Below, one piece after another: positions 18,454 to 26,590 of a DNA stretch of 64,000 bases. Location: positions 62,001 to 126,000 of the forward strand of contig NZ_JAEKJT010000006.1 of the NCBI RefSeq assembly GCF_017303055.1, in the 5' to 3' direction. This stretch comes from Halomonas litopenaei (lineage in GTDB: Bacteria > Pseudomonadota > Gammaproteobacteria > Pseudomonadales > Halomonadaceae). Positions within the stretch are counted from its first letter, which is position 1, and every line of letters begins with the position of its first letter. The position numbers and the translations under genes were made by a program. The notes under the pieces were generated by a model that was not told where the DNA came from, made no database searches, and saw only the letters and a program-made list of their open reading frames with translations.

Positions 18454-19041
18454 ATGCGTAACGTACTGATCATAAACGGTCACCAGCCCTATCCATTTGC
18501 CAAGGGCACACTCAACGACAGCCTGGCTGAGCGCGCTCGTCATTGGCTTTCCAGCAAGGGCCACGAGGTGCGCGTCAGTCGCATCGCCGAAGGGTATGAC
18601 GTCGATCAAGCCATTGCAGACCACCAGTGGGCCGACGTCGTGATCATGCAGTTCCCGATCAACTGGATGATGGTGCCCTGGTCCTTCAAGAAGTACATGG
18701 ATGAGGTCTACACCGCCGGCATGGACGGCCGTTTCTGCAACGGCGACGGTCGCACCGCCGAGAAACCGAAAGAAAACTACGGTCTTGGCGGTACTCTCAC
18801 CGGCACACAGTACATGCTCAGCGTCACGCTTAACGCCCCGGCCGAAGCCTTTGATGACCCCGAGGAACCTTTCTTCGCCGGCAAGTCGCTGGATGACCTG
18901 GTCGCCCCCGTGCATCTGAACGCACGCTTCTTCGACATGAGCCCACTGCCGACCTTCGGCGCTTTCGACGTGATGAAGAACCCCGACATCGATAGCGACC
19001 TCGCACGCTTCGATGCCCACCTCGAGCGCGTCTTCGGCTGA
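18454..19041 (+). CDS. NAD(P)H-dependent flavodoxin-fold oxidoreductase (MdaB/KefF type)
   Basis: A 195-residue relative of the MdaB protein encoded at 14088, with the same architecture: MRNVLIINGHQPYPFAKGTLN, WADVVIMQFPINWMMVPWSFKKYMDEV and QYMLSVTLNAPAEAF. It probably reduces quinones or similar electrophiles by two electrons with a bound flavin. It is the first gene of a four-gene operon divergent from HxlR and has a good GGAGG ribosome site. HxlR-controlled azo/nitro/quinone reductases of this fold are well known. Confidence 0.9.
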   Translation: MRNVLIINGHQPYPFAKGTLNDSLAERARHWLSSKGHEVRVSRIAEGYDVDQAIADHQWADVVIMQFPINWMMVPWSFKKYMDEVYTAGMDGRFCNGDGRTAEKPKENYGLGGTLTGTQYMLSVTLNAPAEAFDDPEEPFFAGKSLDDLVAPVHLNARFFDMSPLPTFGAFDVMKNPDIDSDLARFDAHLERVFG

Positions 19042-19070
19042 TGCCTCCGTCACCTTCAGGAGAACACCCC

Positions 19071-19418
19071 ATGACAACACCTCAATGGCCTGACGCTGGG
19101 CACCCGGTTCCGCTGGCCGACCAGGCCTCTCCGGAGTTCTACCGCGAGCTCATCAACACCGGTGAGACACGCCTGGTACACATGACCATGGCCCCCGGCG
19201 CCGCTGATGCGCCTCACCGCCATCCCGAAGAGATCGTCTACTTCCTTTCTGCCGGCCGCCTGCGCATCGCGCTGGAAAGTGGCGATGTCGTAGAGCGTGA
19301 CGTGGTAGCAGGGGACGTCATGCATAACGAGGCCTGGGCCCACCAGGTGACCAACGTTGGCGCGACTTCCGTCGAGGCCATCATTTTCGAACGCCTGGAT
19401 CGCGACGACCTGGCGTAA
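19071..19418 (+). CDS. cupin-domain protein
   Basis: A 115-residue single-domain cupin. Motif 1 is PHRHPEEIVYFLSAGRLRI, with two His and a Glu as metal ligands, and motif 2 is GDVMHNEAWAHQVTNVG. It lies 29 bp after the oxidoreductase and 26 bp before the SDR gene, hence in one operon. Small cupins in such operons may be metal-dependent dioxygenases, isomerases or sensors; no reaction can be assigned. Confidence 0.87.
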   Translation: MTTPQWPDAGHPVPLADQASPEFYRELINTGETRLVHMTMAPGAADAPHRHPEEIVYFLSAGRLRIALESGDVVERDVVAGDVMHNEAWAHQVTNVGATSVEAIIFERLDRDDLA

Positions 19419-19444
19419 CCCCACTTATCTCGAGGAGAGAGACG

Positions 19445-20245
19445 ATGAAAACCATTCTGATGACAGGGGCCGGCAGCGGTCTGGCGGAAGGTGCCGCACT
19501 GGGACTGGCGCAGCAAGGACACCGGGTCATTGCCACGGCGGAGATCTGGCCACAGGTATCGGCCCTGAAAGAGAAGGCGCAGCAGCTGGGGGTTCGCCTG
19601 GAGGTCGAAAAGCTCGACATCACCGATGCTCAGGATCGCGACAGCATCTTTGCGCGCTACGGCGCCGAGGTGGATGTTGTGGTGGCTAATGCGGCGATCG
19701 GCGAGACCGGCCCCATCGCCGAAATCCCCGTGTCGCGCGTGCGCAAGGTCTTCGAGACGAACGTCTTCTCGACCCTCGAGTTCGTCCAGCCTTACGCCAA
19801 GACCTTTGCCAGCCGCGGCCAGGGCAAGATCGTGCTGGTATCTTCCATCGCCGGCTTCACTACCTTCCCGTACCTCGCGCCCTATGTCGCGTCCAAGCAT
19901 GCCCTGGAAGGTATTTCCCAGCTGCTCCACGAAGAACTGGCACCGCTGGGCGTGAAGGTCGCCACCATCAACCCGGGCCCCTTCCGCACCGGTTTCAACG
20001 ACCGCATGTACGACACTCTCGACCAGTGGTACGACCCAGAGACAAACTTCACCCCTGAGGCGCCGATCCGAGAGACCCAGCAACTGTTCGCCGGGGACGA
20101 TCTTCAGCTTGATCCCTCATCCATGATCGATGAGATGGTGCGCCTCATCCCGCTGGACGAGCACGCCTTCCGTAATGTGCATCCCGCACGATTCGAGGAA
20201 GACGTAAAGCGCTACCAGGAGAGCCTTTGGGACCGTCAGATGTGA
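19445..20245 (+). CDS. short-chain dehydrogenase/reductase (SDR)
   Basis: A 266-residue classical SDR. It has the nucleotide motif TGAGSGLAEG (residues 7-16), NAA at 82-84, Ser133/Ser134, and the YVASK catalytic pair Tyr147/Lys151. Likely NAD(P)H-dependent carbonyl reduction or alcohol oxidation. Third gene of the HxlR-linked operon, with a GAGGAGAGA ribosome site. Substrate unknown. Confidence 0.92.
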   Translation: MKTILMTGAGSGLAEGAALGLAQQGHRVIATAEIWPQVSALKEKAQQLGVRLEVEKLDITDAQDRDSIFARYGAEVDVVVANAAIGETGPIAEIPVSRVRKVFETNVFSTLEFVQPYAKTFASRGQGKIVLVSSIAGFTTFPYLAPYVASKHALEGISQLLHEELAPLGVKVATINPGPFRTGFNDRMYDTLDQWYDPETNFTPEAPIRETQQLFAGDDLQLDPSSMIDEMVRLIPLDEHAFRNVHPARFEEDVKRYQESLWDRQM

Positions 20246-20347
20246 CCGTCCACAGGCAACAGGAAATGCGCGTCGGGCCCGATGCACGAGGGTAGCGGGC
20301 CCGGCGAGCAACGCCCTACATCGCGTTACCCCATGAGGACGTTCCCT

Positions 20348-21064
20348 ATGTCACTGCCGGATATTCACCTGTACACCGCTGCCACCATGAACGGTTACAA
20401 GCCGGTCATCTTTCTCGAAGAGGCGGAGGTGCCCTACGAATTGACCTTCATCGACTTCGGCAAGAAGGAGCAAAAGGCGCCCGACTATCTCAAGCTCAAC
20501 CCCAACGGGCGCATTCCCACCATTGTCGACCGAGGCAATGACGACTTCGCCGTGTTCGAGAGTGGCGCCATCCTGTGGTACCTGGCCGAGAAGTACGACC
20601 AGTTCCTGCCCAGAGAGGCCAAGGCCCGCAGCGAAACGCTACAGTGGCTGATGTTCCAGATGGGGGGCATCGGTCCGATGATGGGCCAGGCCATGTACTT
20701 CCAGCGCATCGCCGCCCCCAACGGCCAGCAGGAACCCTTCTCCATCAAGCGTTACGTGGATGAGTCCCGTCGCCTGCTGGAGGTCCTGAACACCCGCCTG
20801 GAAGGCCGCGAGTGGCTGGCGGGGGATCAGTACACCATCGCCGACATGGCGACCTATCCCTGGGCACGCGCCTACGTCTGGGCCAAGGTGTCGGTCGACG
20901 GTCTCGACCACCTGAAGGCCTGGTTCGAGCGGCTCGATGCGCGCCCCCAGATTCAGAAGGCCTTGACCATCCCTAAGGCACAGCCCGCCTTCTGGGGTGA
21001 CGCCGACGAAAGCGAGTTCCTCAAAGAAAATGCGGCACGCTTTTCCTCCGATGTGCGCACTTGA
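20348..21064 (+). CDS. glutathione S-transferase family protein
   Basis: A 238-residue YfcG/Nu-class-like GST. The thioredoxin-fold N-terminal domain includes [41 protein letters not shown] and the glutathione-binding [15 protein letters not shown]. The all-helical C-terminal domain has the [12 protein letters not shown]-cap motif. The start was chosen at MSLPDIHL, nine bases after an AGGA site. It follows the SDR gene by about 100 bp and probably completes the electrophile-detoxification operon. Confidence 0.92.
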   Translation: MSLPDIHLYTAATMNGYKPVIFLEEAEVPYELTFIDFGKKEQKAPDYLKLNPNGRIPTIVDRGNDDFAVFESGAILWYLAEKYDQFLPREAKARSETLQWLMFQMGGIGPMMGQAMYFQRIAAPNGQQEPFSIKRYVDESRRLLEVLNTRLEGREWLAGDQYTIADMATYPWARAYVWAKVSVDGLDHLKAWFERLDARPQIQKALTIPKAQPAFWGDADESEFLKENAARFSSDVRT

Positions 21065-21179
21065 ACTCAACCCGACGTGGCTCATCGCTGAAGGTGTGTA
21101 GCGACGCCATAGTGACAGCCCTTGGCCAGTGTGTATCGTAGGCGCTATTCAGAATTATCCTCACAATGAGATCACCGCC

Positions 21180-21584
21180 ATGACCACCGCCGACGATATT
21201 AACCGCATGCTGGCAACACACTGGCCAAGCTGTCCGTTTACCTGTCTCGAACTTGCCGAGCGGCACGCCATTGCTACGGTCGAGGTCCGAGAAGAGGACC
21301 TGCGGCCCGGTGGCTATGTGTGTGGCCCTGCCCTGTTTGCCGCTGCAGACGCGGCACTGTGGTTTCTGGCTTCTGCTGGCCGTGAAACGCCACAGGCCAT
21401 GGCGTTGACCTCTGACCTGGCGATTCGCTATCTGTCGCCGGCTGTCGGCCAGCGGATCATCGCCCGGGCCGACCTCAACAAGAGCGGAGGCAGAACCATG
21501 ATCGGCAGCGTATCGGTGTGGATGGATGACAGCGAAAGCGAGCCCTGCGCCATCGCACAGGGCGCTTACATTCTTCCCGCCTGA
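21180..21584 (+). CDS. hotdog-fold PaaI-type thioesterase
   Basis: A 134-residue single hotdog domain. The YVCGPALFAAADAALWFLA helix and the AMALTSDLAIRYLSPAVGQRIIARADLNKSGGRTMIGSVSVW strands are the PaaI/YbdB-like acyl-CoA thioesterase pattern. The start at MTTADDIN excludes an upstream in-frame segment. Substrate unknown. It is the last intact gene before the accessory island. Confidence 0.85.
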   Translation: MTTADDINRMLATHWPSCPFTCLELAERHAIATVEVREEDLRPGGYVCGPALFAAADAALWFLASAGRETPQAMALTSDLAIRYLSPAVGQRIIARADLNKSGGRTMIGSVSVWMDDSESEPCAIAQGAYILPA

Positions 21585-22055
21585 TAGTTGATGTCGGCTC
21601 CCGCCCGTCTATCACCTGGGAGCATACAACCCTTTGGCCGGCCGGGCGCCAATGGCCACAGGCCTGCTCGGCTTCGATCTACCGCCGTGCAGCGTCGTGC
21701 TGCTTGCTGACATCCTTCAACGACTTCTGACCCGGTCTTCACACTGCACTAGAGCTTATCGATCCATCTCAGAGCTAGGAGGCGGTGAAATCGTATTGGC
21801 GGGCCACCTCAGCTGCTGTGGTCTTGCCTTTCAAGATGTCAGTAACCACAGCTTTTTGAGTATCCCTGTTCGTCGTTCACCTTTCAGGGGTCGACGGGAG
21901 GTTCGTTGCTGATTTCACCCTCCCGATAGCTGCGCTATTGCCTGTGCAGCTTGGGAGAAGGGCACTTCACTTCTTTGTTACCTTCATCATTCCATCGACT
22001 CCAATGTACAGTCAAAAAAACCAAAAAAGTTACAGAAGGAACTAATCAAGAAGAC
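21585..22055. other. island left edge, degenerate DNA
   Basis: No intact gene. Contains one short transposase remnant (21775-21879) and, from about 21960, a fall in GC content leading into the ATPase gene on the opposite strand. Confidence 0.5.
21775..21879 (-). pseudogene. transposase OrfA-type fragment
   Basis: The minus strand encodes QKAVVTDILKGKTTAAEVARQYDF and then a stop. This is the helix-turn-helix segment typical of small transposase OrfA proteins (IS3-like). Only about 30 codons remain, without a credible start and with no OrfB beside it. Family assignment is tentative. Confidence 0.5.
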
Positions 22056-23486
22056 TCACCTCATCCTCTCCACTGTATTGACAGATTTTCTAAAGCAAGG
22101 ATGTATTTGCACCTCCTCAAATCTTGGTTCATGTCGATCTGAGTATGAGAAGAATGTCTTACTACCTCCCTGACCGCCTTGGACAAAATCACCTATAAAA
22201 CCAATTTCATACAATATATGAAGAAAACTCTCAAAATCTGCCTGATCGGCAATATCATTAAACCATGACTGATTAACTTCTGCTTCAGTAAAAATCTGAA
22301 ACAGCATTTCGTCGACTTCTTCGCGCTTAAGATGGTACTTATTCCTGAAGAATCTTGTTTTCCAGAACGAAAAAATAGTCGAAAGATTCGGATATTGATT
22401 CGAGTACTCAGTGCACAAGTCATCAAGCTTCCAAGATGAATAAGTAGGCTCACAAGCCTTCAAGGTTTCACTATCAGGCTTATCACCGTGAAGTCCCTCA
22501 GTGTAGAACCTAGCCATCTGGATAAGTTCTCTTGGCCTTGAAAGAGTTCTTTCGACAAGCCAGTTATCTGTATTATGTGTTCCTACAGTTTCAGGAAAAA
22601 CTTTTAAAAATGGTCTATCTGAGAGTTCCTCACCAGACTGCTTCATATTAAAAATAATTCTTCGCTCAATGAGGTTCACTAAGGATGCTTTAGACCATCT
22701 AATCCTTTCAATGTTTCGATATTTATCAGAGTGCTGAGTTCTGCTCATCAAAATTGAATAAACATCTTCTCTAAGATACACGAAAACATGAATATTCCTA
22801 GAAAGAGCCATCAGATAAGAGCTTGCTGCGAGTAGCCCCAACAGCATATTATTTGAAACGTCAGAGTTATCCCAGCCGAGGTCAAGATCATCAACCATGA
22901 TGACAATCTCAGCTCCTGACTCAGCAATTGATCTCAAATGATGCTCTAAAGCATCAACTTCTGCGACTGCTCTCAGCTCTCTCTCTAGTTGAAGCCCCAG
23001 ATCACCTAACTTTCCGGCTTTAACTTTGACTCTCGTCAAAATATCCGAAATATTTTCAACTAAATCCTTGGATGTTCTATTCAGCTCAACCGAAATCCCT
23101 CGGGCAAACTCCATGCTATCTGAGGTGTACTTACCTTTTGCTTTATGGCCAAGCAAGGAAAGGCTATCCAGCATTATCTGCCTCAACCAACTATGCTGAA
23201 AGAAAATCTCCTCACCAAATCCTTCACTAAATGACTCTTCATTAACAATATTTCTTATTGATGAGTAGCTAGGAGTAATATTAACAACATGAATACCTTT
23301 CTGCTGATCGAAAGAATTTGCCAACTTCTTCCTAAGAGCGCTTTTTCCTGACCCCTTCCGACCGACAACTAAAAATTTTGATTTCCTGAGAAGTCGACCA
23401 TAACTGTCGGTATCAACAAAATAAGAGAGAAGATTCTCATCTTTCTCAGCGCTATCATCACCCCATAAAATACTATTCAATTCCAT
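22056..23486 (-). CDS. P-loop ATPase of the KAP/Sll1717-like type, island cargo
   Basis: A 476-residue predicted soluble ATPase. Walker A is GRKGSGKS (42-49). Walker B is EIVIMVDDLDLGW (193-205), with the double Asp typical of STAND/KAP-like signalling ATPases. A sensor-type VYLRED arginine is at 239, and a SRPRELIQ sensor-2-like motif lies near 316-323. The rest is helical and winged-helix-like (about 360-476), with no membrane segment. The start is at MELNSIL; a TTG five codons earlier is less likely. The gene is strikingly AT-rich compared with flanking core DNA and begins 25 bp after the end of a phage repressor pseudogene on the same strand. An anti-phage or stress-signalling role is inferred from context, not shown. 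Confidence 0.75.
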   Translation of the reverse strand: MELNSILWGDDSAEKDENLLSYFVDTDSYGRLLRKSKFLVVGRKGSGKSALRKKLANSFDQQKGIHVVNITPSYSSIRNIVNEESFSEGFGEEIFFQHSWLRQIMLDSLSLLGHKAKGKYTSDSMEFARGISVELNRTSKDLVENISDILTRVKVKAGKLGDLGLQLERELRAVAEVDALEHHLRSIAESGAEIVIMVDDLDLGWDNSDVSNNMLLGLLAASSYLMALSRNIHVFVYLREDVYSILMSRTQHSDKYRNIERIRWSKASLVNLIERRIIFNMKQSGEELSDRPFLKVFPETVGTHNTDNWLVERTLSRPRELIQMARFYTEGLHGDKPDSETLKACEPTYSSWKLDDLCTEYSNQYPNLSTIFSFWKTRFFRNKYHLKREEVDEMLFQIFTEAEVNQSWFNDIADQADFESFLHILYEIGFIGDFVQGGQGGSKTFFSYSDRHEPRFEEVQIHPCFRKSVNTVERMR

Positions 23487-23511
23487 AAAAATCAGTCTCA
23501 ACCATTTCTTA

Positions 23512-24001
23512 TCAATTTACTCGCCCAAGCCGAATCTCACAAATACCCAGGTTCCCCACGTCCTTCGTATCCTGCGACTTGATCAATTCCTTCGCATAGC
23601 GCAGGTTGTCGCTGATAAGCAGCCAGACGCCGCCTGCGACGCGCAGCTCGCGCTTGATGCGCACCTCGCCACTGACGAGCAGCAGCCCCCTCCGGGTGCG
23701 GATCGCGGCTACTGCGGACCACCAGCACCCAGTCGCCGTCGGCCAGAGTGCCGTCCATCGAGTCGCTGCGGACCTTGACGCCGACCACCCGGGCCGGATC
23801 GAGGCCCTGGGCGGCGAGCTGTTTGGTGGGGACTACAGCGTGGACTTGACCTCTTCCCGCTTGAGCTAACGGCCACCACCGACAGCGACCTCAATGTCGT
23901 ACATGGCTACAGCTAATAGCTTTGAACTTTTCGGGCGCGAACTCATCTTGAGATAGTATCAAACGCAGCCTCTCTTCCTTGAGACGCTCATGGATCGTCA
24001 C
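23512..24001 (-). pseudogene. degenerate phage CI-type repressor (HTH + S24 peptidase)
   Basis: Pieces of one repressor remain in order. From a GTG at 24001 the frame reads VTIHERLKEERLRLILSQDEFA, the first half of an XRE helix-turn-helix. A jump then leads to MYDIEVAVGGG (hinge). After a frameshift it reads LAQAGRGQVHAVVPTKQLAA and VVGVKVRSDSMDGTLADGDWVLV with the catalytic Ser of an S24/LexA peptidase. After another frameshift it reads GEVRIKREL (catalytic Lys) to a stop at 23512. The middle of the HTH domain is deleted. It is a relic of a prophage immunity region. Confidence 0.8.
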
Positions 24002-24440
24002 ACGGACTCCTCCAGTCCCTCTGACACATGCATATAAATGCATTGGCGTTCAATCCGAAGCAAGCGCATGTTCATCAAAGAAGGAAGCCGCCGTCGAATT
24101 CGTGGCTTAGCTACCCGCGCCTCGCGCGCTAAAACTGTCGATATCTCCGACACCAACCCCAGCCCAGCCCAGCCCAGCCCAGCCCAGCCCAGCCCAGCCC
24201 AGCCCAGCCCAGACAGTATTGCCAGCGATGCAGTGGACAGTATCAACACCAAGCTGAAAGCGGGCAGTCCAACGCTCTAAGGTCGGCAAGCCAACTACTG
24301 TCGAAGCCACTACCCACAGAGGGTCTTCATCCACACCATCCCCATGGCACTTCGCTACATTAGCGAAGCCTACCTTAACAATCATCCTGAAGCCATCACT
24401 AGCCCATCAGGCATCTGTTAAGAAGGGCTGCTCATGTCGG
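24002..24440. other. gap with pentanucleotide repeat
   Basis: Open frames crossing this gap on both strands are created by the AGCCC repeat and show no family resemblance, so no gene is called. Confidence 0.5.
24161..24210. repeat. pentanucleotide microsatellite (AGCCC)x10
   Basis: Ten perfect AGCCC units in a row, with partial units at both ends. A 5-bp unit changes reading frame with each gained or lost copy, but no convincing gene crosses it. Confidence 0.95.
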
Positions 24441-24650
24441 TCAAGGAGTGTGTTTTCCGCCATTAGGCGGCCGACAGGACATAATTCGACGCGCGGCCAG
24501 GGACCAGCCTTTCAAAAACCCGTGTTTGCGTAGTGCAAGGATGGCGTAAGTCGAGCAAGTCGGCTCATACAAGCAAGCATCCCGCAGGCGGCGAGGCGCT
24601 ATACGCTGATATAGTTTCACTAGCCCAACAGAAGCCTTTACGAGAAACAC
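24441..24650 (-). CDS. yidD: YidD-like membrane-insertion efficiency factor
   Basis: A 69-residue protein with the YidD hallmark VKLYQRIAPRRLRDACLYEPTCSTYAILALRKHGFLKGWSLAARRIMSC and a terminal PPNGG. Three conserved Cys and an amphipathic N terminus are present. YidD normally lies between rnpA and yidC and helps YidC insert membrane proteins. Here it is out of that context, 6 bp after a DUF4177 gene in an island, so it is probably a second copy or a specialised relative. That the genome also has a canonical copy is assumed, not seen. Confidence 0.8.
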   Translation of the reverse strand: MFLVKASVGLVKLYQRIAPRRLRDACLYEPTCSTYAILALRKHGFLKGWSLAARRIMSCRPPNGGKHTP

Positions 24651-24656
24651 AGAGTG

Positions 24657-24902
24657 TCACTCGGCAGGCTTACGGAAGGTAATGACGTAATATGTTGTTT
24701 CATCAGCCTTCTGTCCAAACAGCGACGCTAGGCATCCCGGACGCACATGTACACCGATGGGATCAACACGATGAAACTCCCAACCATTGCGAGCCTGCTC
24801 GTTGACTACAGCCTCTAGATAAGCCGCTGCTTCGTTGCCTTTCTGCCCTTTCGACTCAATCGAAATGTTCGGCGGAACTTGCTGCATCTTGTATGTGTAC
24901 AT
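24657..24902 (-). CDS. DUF4177-like small protein
   Basis: An 81-residue protein with the DUF4177 pattern: an N-terminal strand (MYTYKMQQVPPNISIE), a central helix ending in NEQARNGWEFHRVDPIGV and a final strand TTYYVITFRKP. Function of the family is unknown. The start at MYTYKM fits the family; an in-frame Met seven codons earlier is possible. It is six bases upstream of the yidD-like gene and presumably co-transcribed with it. Confidence 0.7.
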   Translation of the reverse strand: MYTYKMQQVPPNISIESKGQKGNEAAAYLEAVVNEQARNGWEFHRVDPIGVHVRPGCLASLFGQKADETTYYVITFRKPAE

Positions 24903-25619
24903 CGACTCCACTCCTTGGCTCAAAGAATTTTAGAATGCCCCCGGTTCCCATCGTCCGACATAGGAGCATCAAGTCGAAACCTGCAACCTATTCCCATGTT
25001 TCACAGCAGTTCTCTGCATATTCTCGAGGCCTGCCAACCTAGGCCAGCTCGGACAGACTGAAACGGGACGCGTCCGTATGCCTGATCCGGAAAACTAGTG
25101 GCGAGCGCCACATTACGCGATTGCCAGTATCATTCTCAGGGGTCACTCTCACCATAAGCCTTTTTAACTCATTAGGCCAACCCTGACTGAGCAAATATCT
25201 GGTTTAATCAGCCTCTTCCAGAAGCATGGCTGACTGCTCGGTTCGTTTGCAGTGAGCTGAAGCGAACGACCAGGAAAGATACGTAAAATGACAATCGGCT
25301 GACTAGAAACACTCTTGCCGCCACCCGAAGTTTGGCTTGCCATAGATGTGTTCAATGATTGCGTGCCACATAGCATACCGGGTGGGCTCTGCAAGGGCTC
25401 CCACGGCAAGCACTGGGCCCGTACGCTCGCATTCCTGCAACCATGCAAAGGGCCCCGGCTCTCCTGTAGTGAGGAAAGCTGCCTAGCGTCGAAGACACAG
25501 CGACGGATCAAACTACAAGTACGGCTCAGCGCCTAGACATTGAGACATGGTCGCGGCCCTCTAAAAAATGAGGCGAGCACAGGAGCCCCCTCCCAGAACC
25601 CCAGTGCCGATCTAGAGCG
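24903..25619. other. degenerate island DNA
   Basis: About 700 bp without an intact gene. The only protein-like stretch is the open segment listed at 25303-25482. Nothing else is recognised. Confidence 0.5.
25303..25482 (-). pseudogene. possible C-terminal remnant of an unknown protein
   Basis: The minus strand has a 59-codon open segment with protein-like composition, including PGPFAWLQECERTGPV, AEPTRYAMWHAIIEHIYG and a final FGWRQECF before a stop. It has no start codon near its head and is preceded by an in-frame stop, so it looks like the tail of a broken gene. The family is not recognised, and it may be chance. Confidence 0.3.
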
Positions 25620-25865
25620 CTAGCGAGCCTGTCTTGATGAAGGCAAAAAACGAAGCAGCAGGCCAATGGCCACAAGGCTTATCCAAGAAAGGTACGAAGG
25701 AAACCAGCGCGTCCACCACTCACTGGAGTACCACGGCAATCCGTTGAGAGACTGCGCGTTCAACGCCGTGTACAAGTTAAGCGACAGCACCACCGCCAAT
25801 CCGACCGTGCCAATTCCCAAAAGTAATCCCGACAGCCGACGCCTATGCATTCGTGCGTTCTCCAT
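25620..25865 (-). CDS. small two-helix membrane protein, hypothetical
   Basis: An 81-residue basic-start protein. The first hydrophobic helix is about residues 12-34 (SGLLLGIGTVGLAVVLSLNLY), a Trp-rich loop (LPWYSSEWWTRWFPSYLSW) follows, then a second helix (ISLVAIGLLLRFL). The start MENARMHRRR was chosen because the upstream extension is poor in membrane-protein features. No family is recognised and it has no intact partner nearby. Confidence 0.45.
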   Translation of the reverse strand: MENARMHRRRLSGLLLGIGTVGLAVVLSLNLYTALNAQSLNGLPWYSSEWWTRWFPSYLSWISLVAIGLLLRFLPSSRQAR

Positions 25866-25980
25866 GCGAGTGGTACCGCCAGTGTCTTCCAGACAGCCCC
25901 CCACGTCTACTCGAGCTGCACGCAACGTTGTCCGACATCGCTGGAATAAGCCGCAGTGATCCCCAACAGCCCTGGATATC

Positions 25981-26480
25981 TTAAACTACATGCGCACTAG
26001 ACCTGGTATTAAGTAAATCGACGATATCATCGGGCTCTTCCTGGCTGTAAGCGGAGAGGCCCGTCCCCGTTAGCAGATCCTGCCGCCCCCCTTTGCGTTC
26101 TCGTTGGAGGCACGCTGCCATAGGCTAAGCGGGTCAGCGAAGTAGATCGCTGCACCGGTTTATCGCGTGATCTCGGCATGCTCAACCAGCTCTCTACCCT
26201 GGTCATAGGTCATAGACGGACGCAGAGCGAGCGATACCACATTGAGCTTATCGCTGAAGCCAACGGCCGCCGCGGTGGTCCTGACGTAAGCAGGCGATTA
26301 GCGCTTCCTTGAGACTGACGCTGGGCATCACATAGCGCGCGGTGTAGATGGCCTCATGTGAGATCTGTCAGCGTGAATCGTTAAAAGACGCACGCTTCAT
26401 GTGGGCTGGCTATCCGTCGCGGAGACCAGTACCTGCGCAGTAAGTAGATCACCACCTCGAAGAGCCCCCGTCCGGGTGCA
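25981..26480 (-). pseudogene. IS30-family transposase remnant
   Basis: Ordered but frame-broken blocks of an IS30 transposase on the minus strand: LLRRYWSPRRIA, then SHEAIYTARYVMPSVSLKEALIACLRQ, then MTYDQGRELVEHAEIT with an in-frame stop, GAAIYFADPLSLWQRASNENAKG, and SAYSQEEPDDIVDLLNTR to a final stop at 25981. These correspond to the HTH-adjacent region, the inter-domain region and the DDE catalytic core (the DP...NEN segment). Several stops and frameshifts rule out activity. Terminal inverted repeats were not recognised. Confidence 0.75.
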
Positions 26481-26590
26481 GCCAGGGACGCTGGCGAGGC
26501 CGGTAGGCCTGCATCGTAGACCTTGATGGGTCACGTGCCGCGCTGGGTCATTGAGACCGCCGAAGCGCGTGTCTGACGCTGCGCGGTCAT

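Noticed and set aside
24038-24280. Plus-strand frame with a Pro-Ser-Pro-Ala-Gln repeat
   Set aside because: The repeat is produced by the AGCCC microsatellite; both flanks lack protein character and the minus strand has an equally open repeat frame.
25164-25511. 115-codon minus frame
   Set aside because: Random-looking composition; the better protein-like frame in the same place is another one (25303-25482).
26030-26590. Complete IS30 element with terminal inverted repeats
   Set aside because: Transposase has stops and frameshifts, and matching terminal repeats could not be found by eye.
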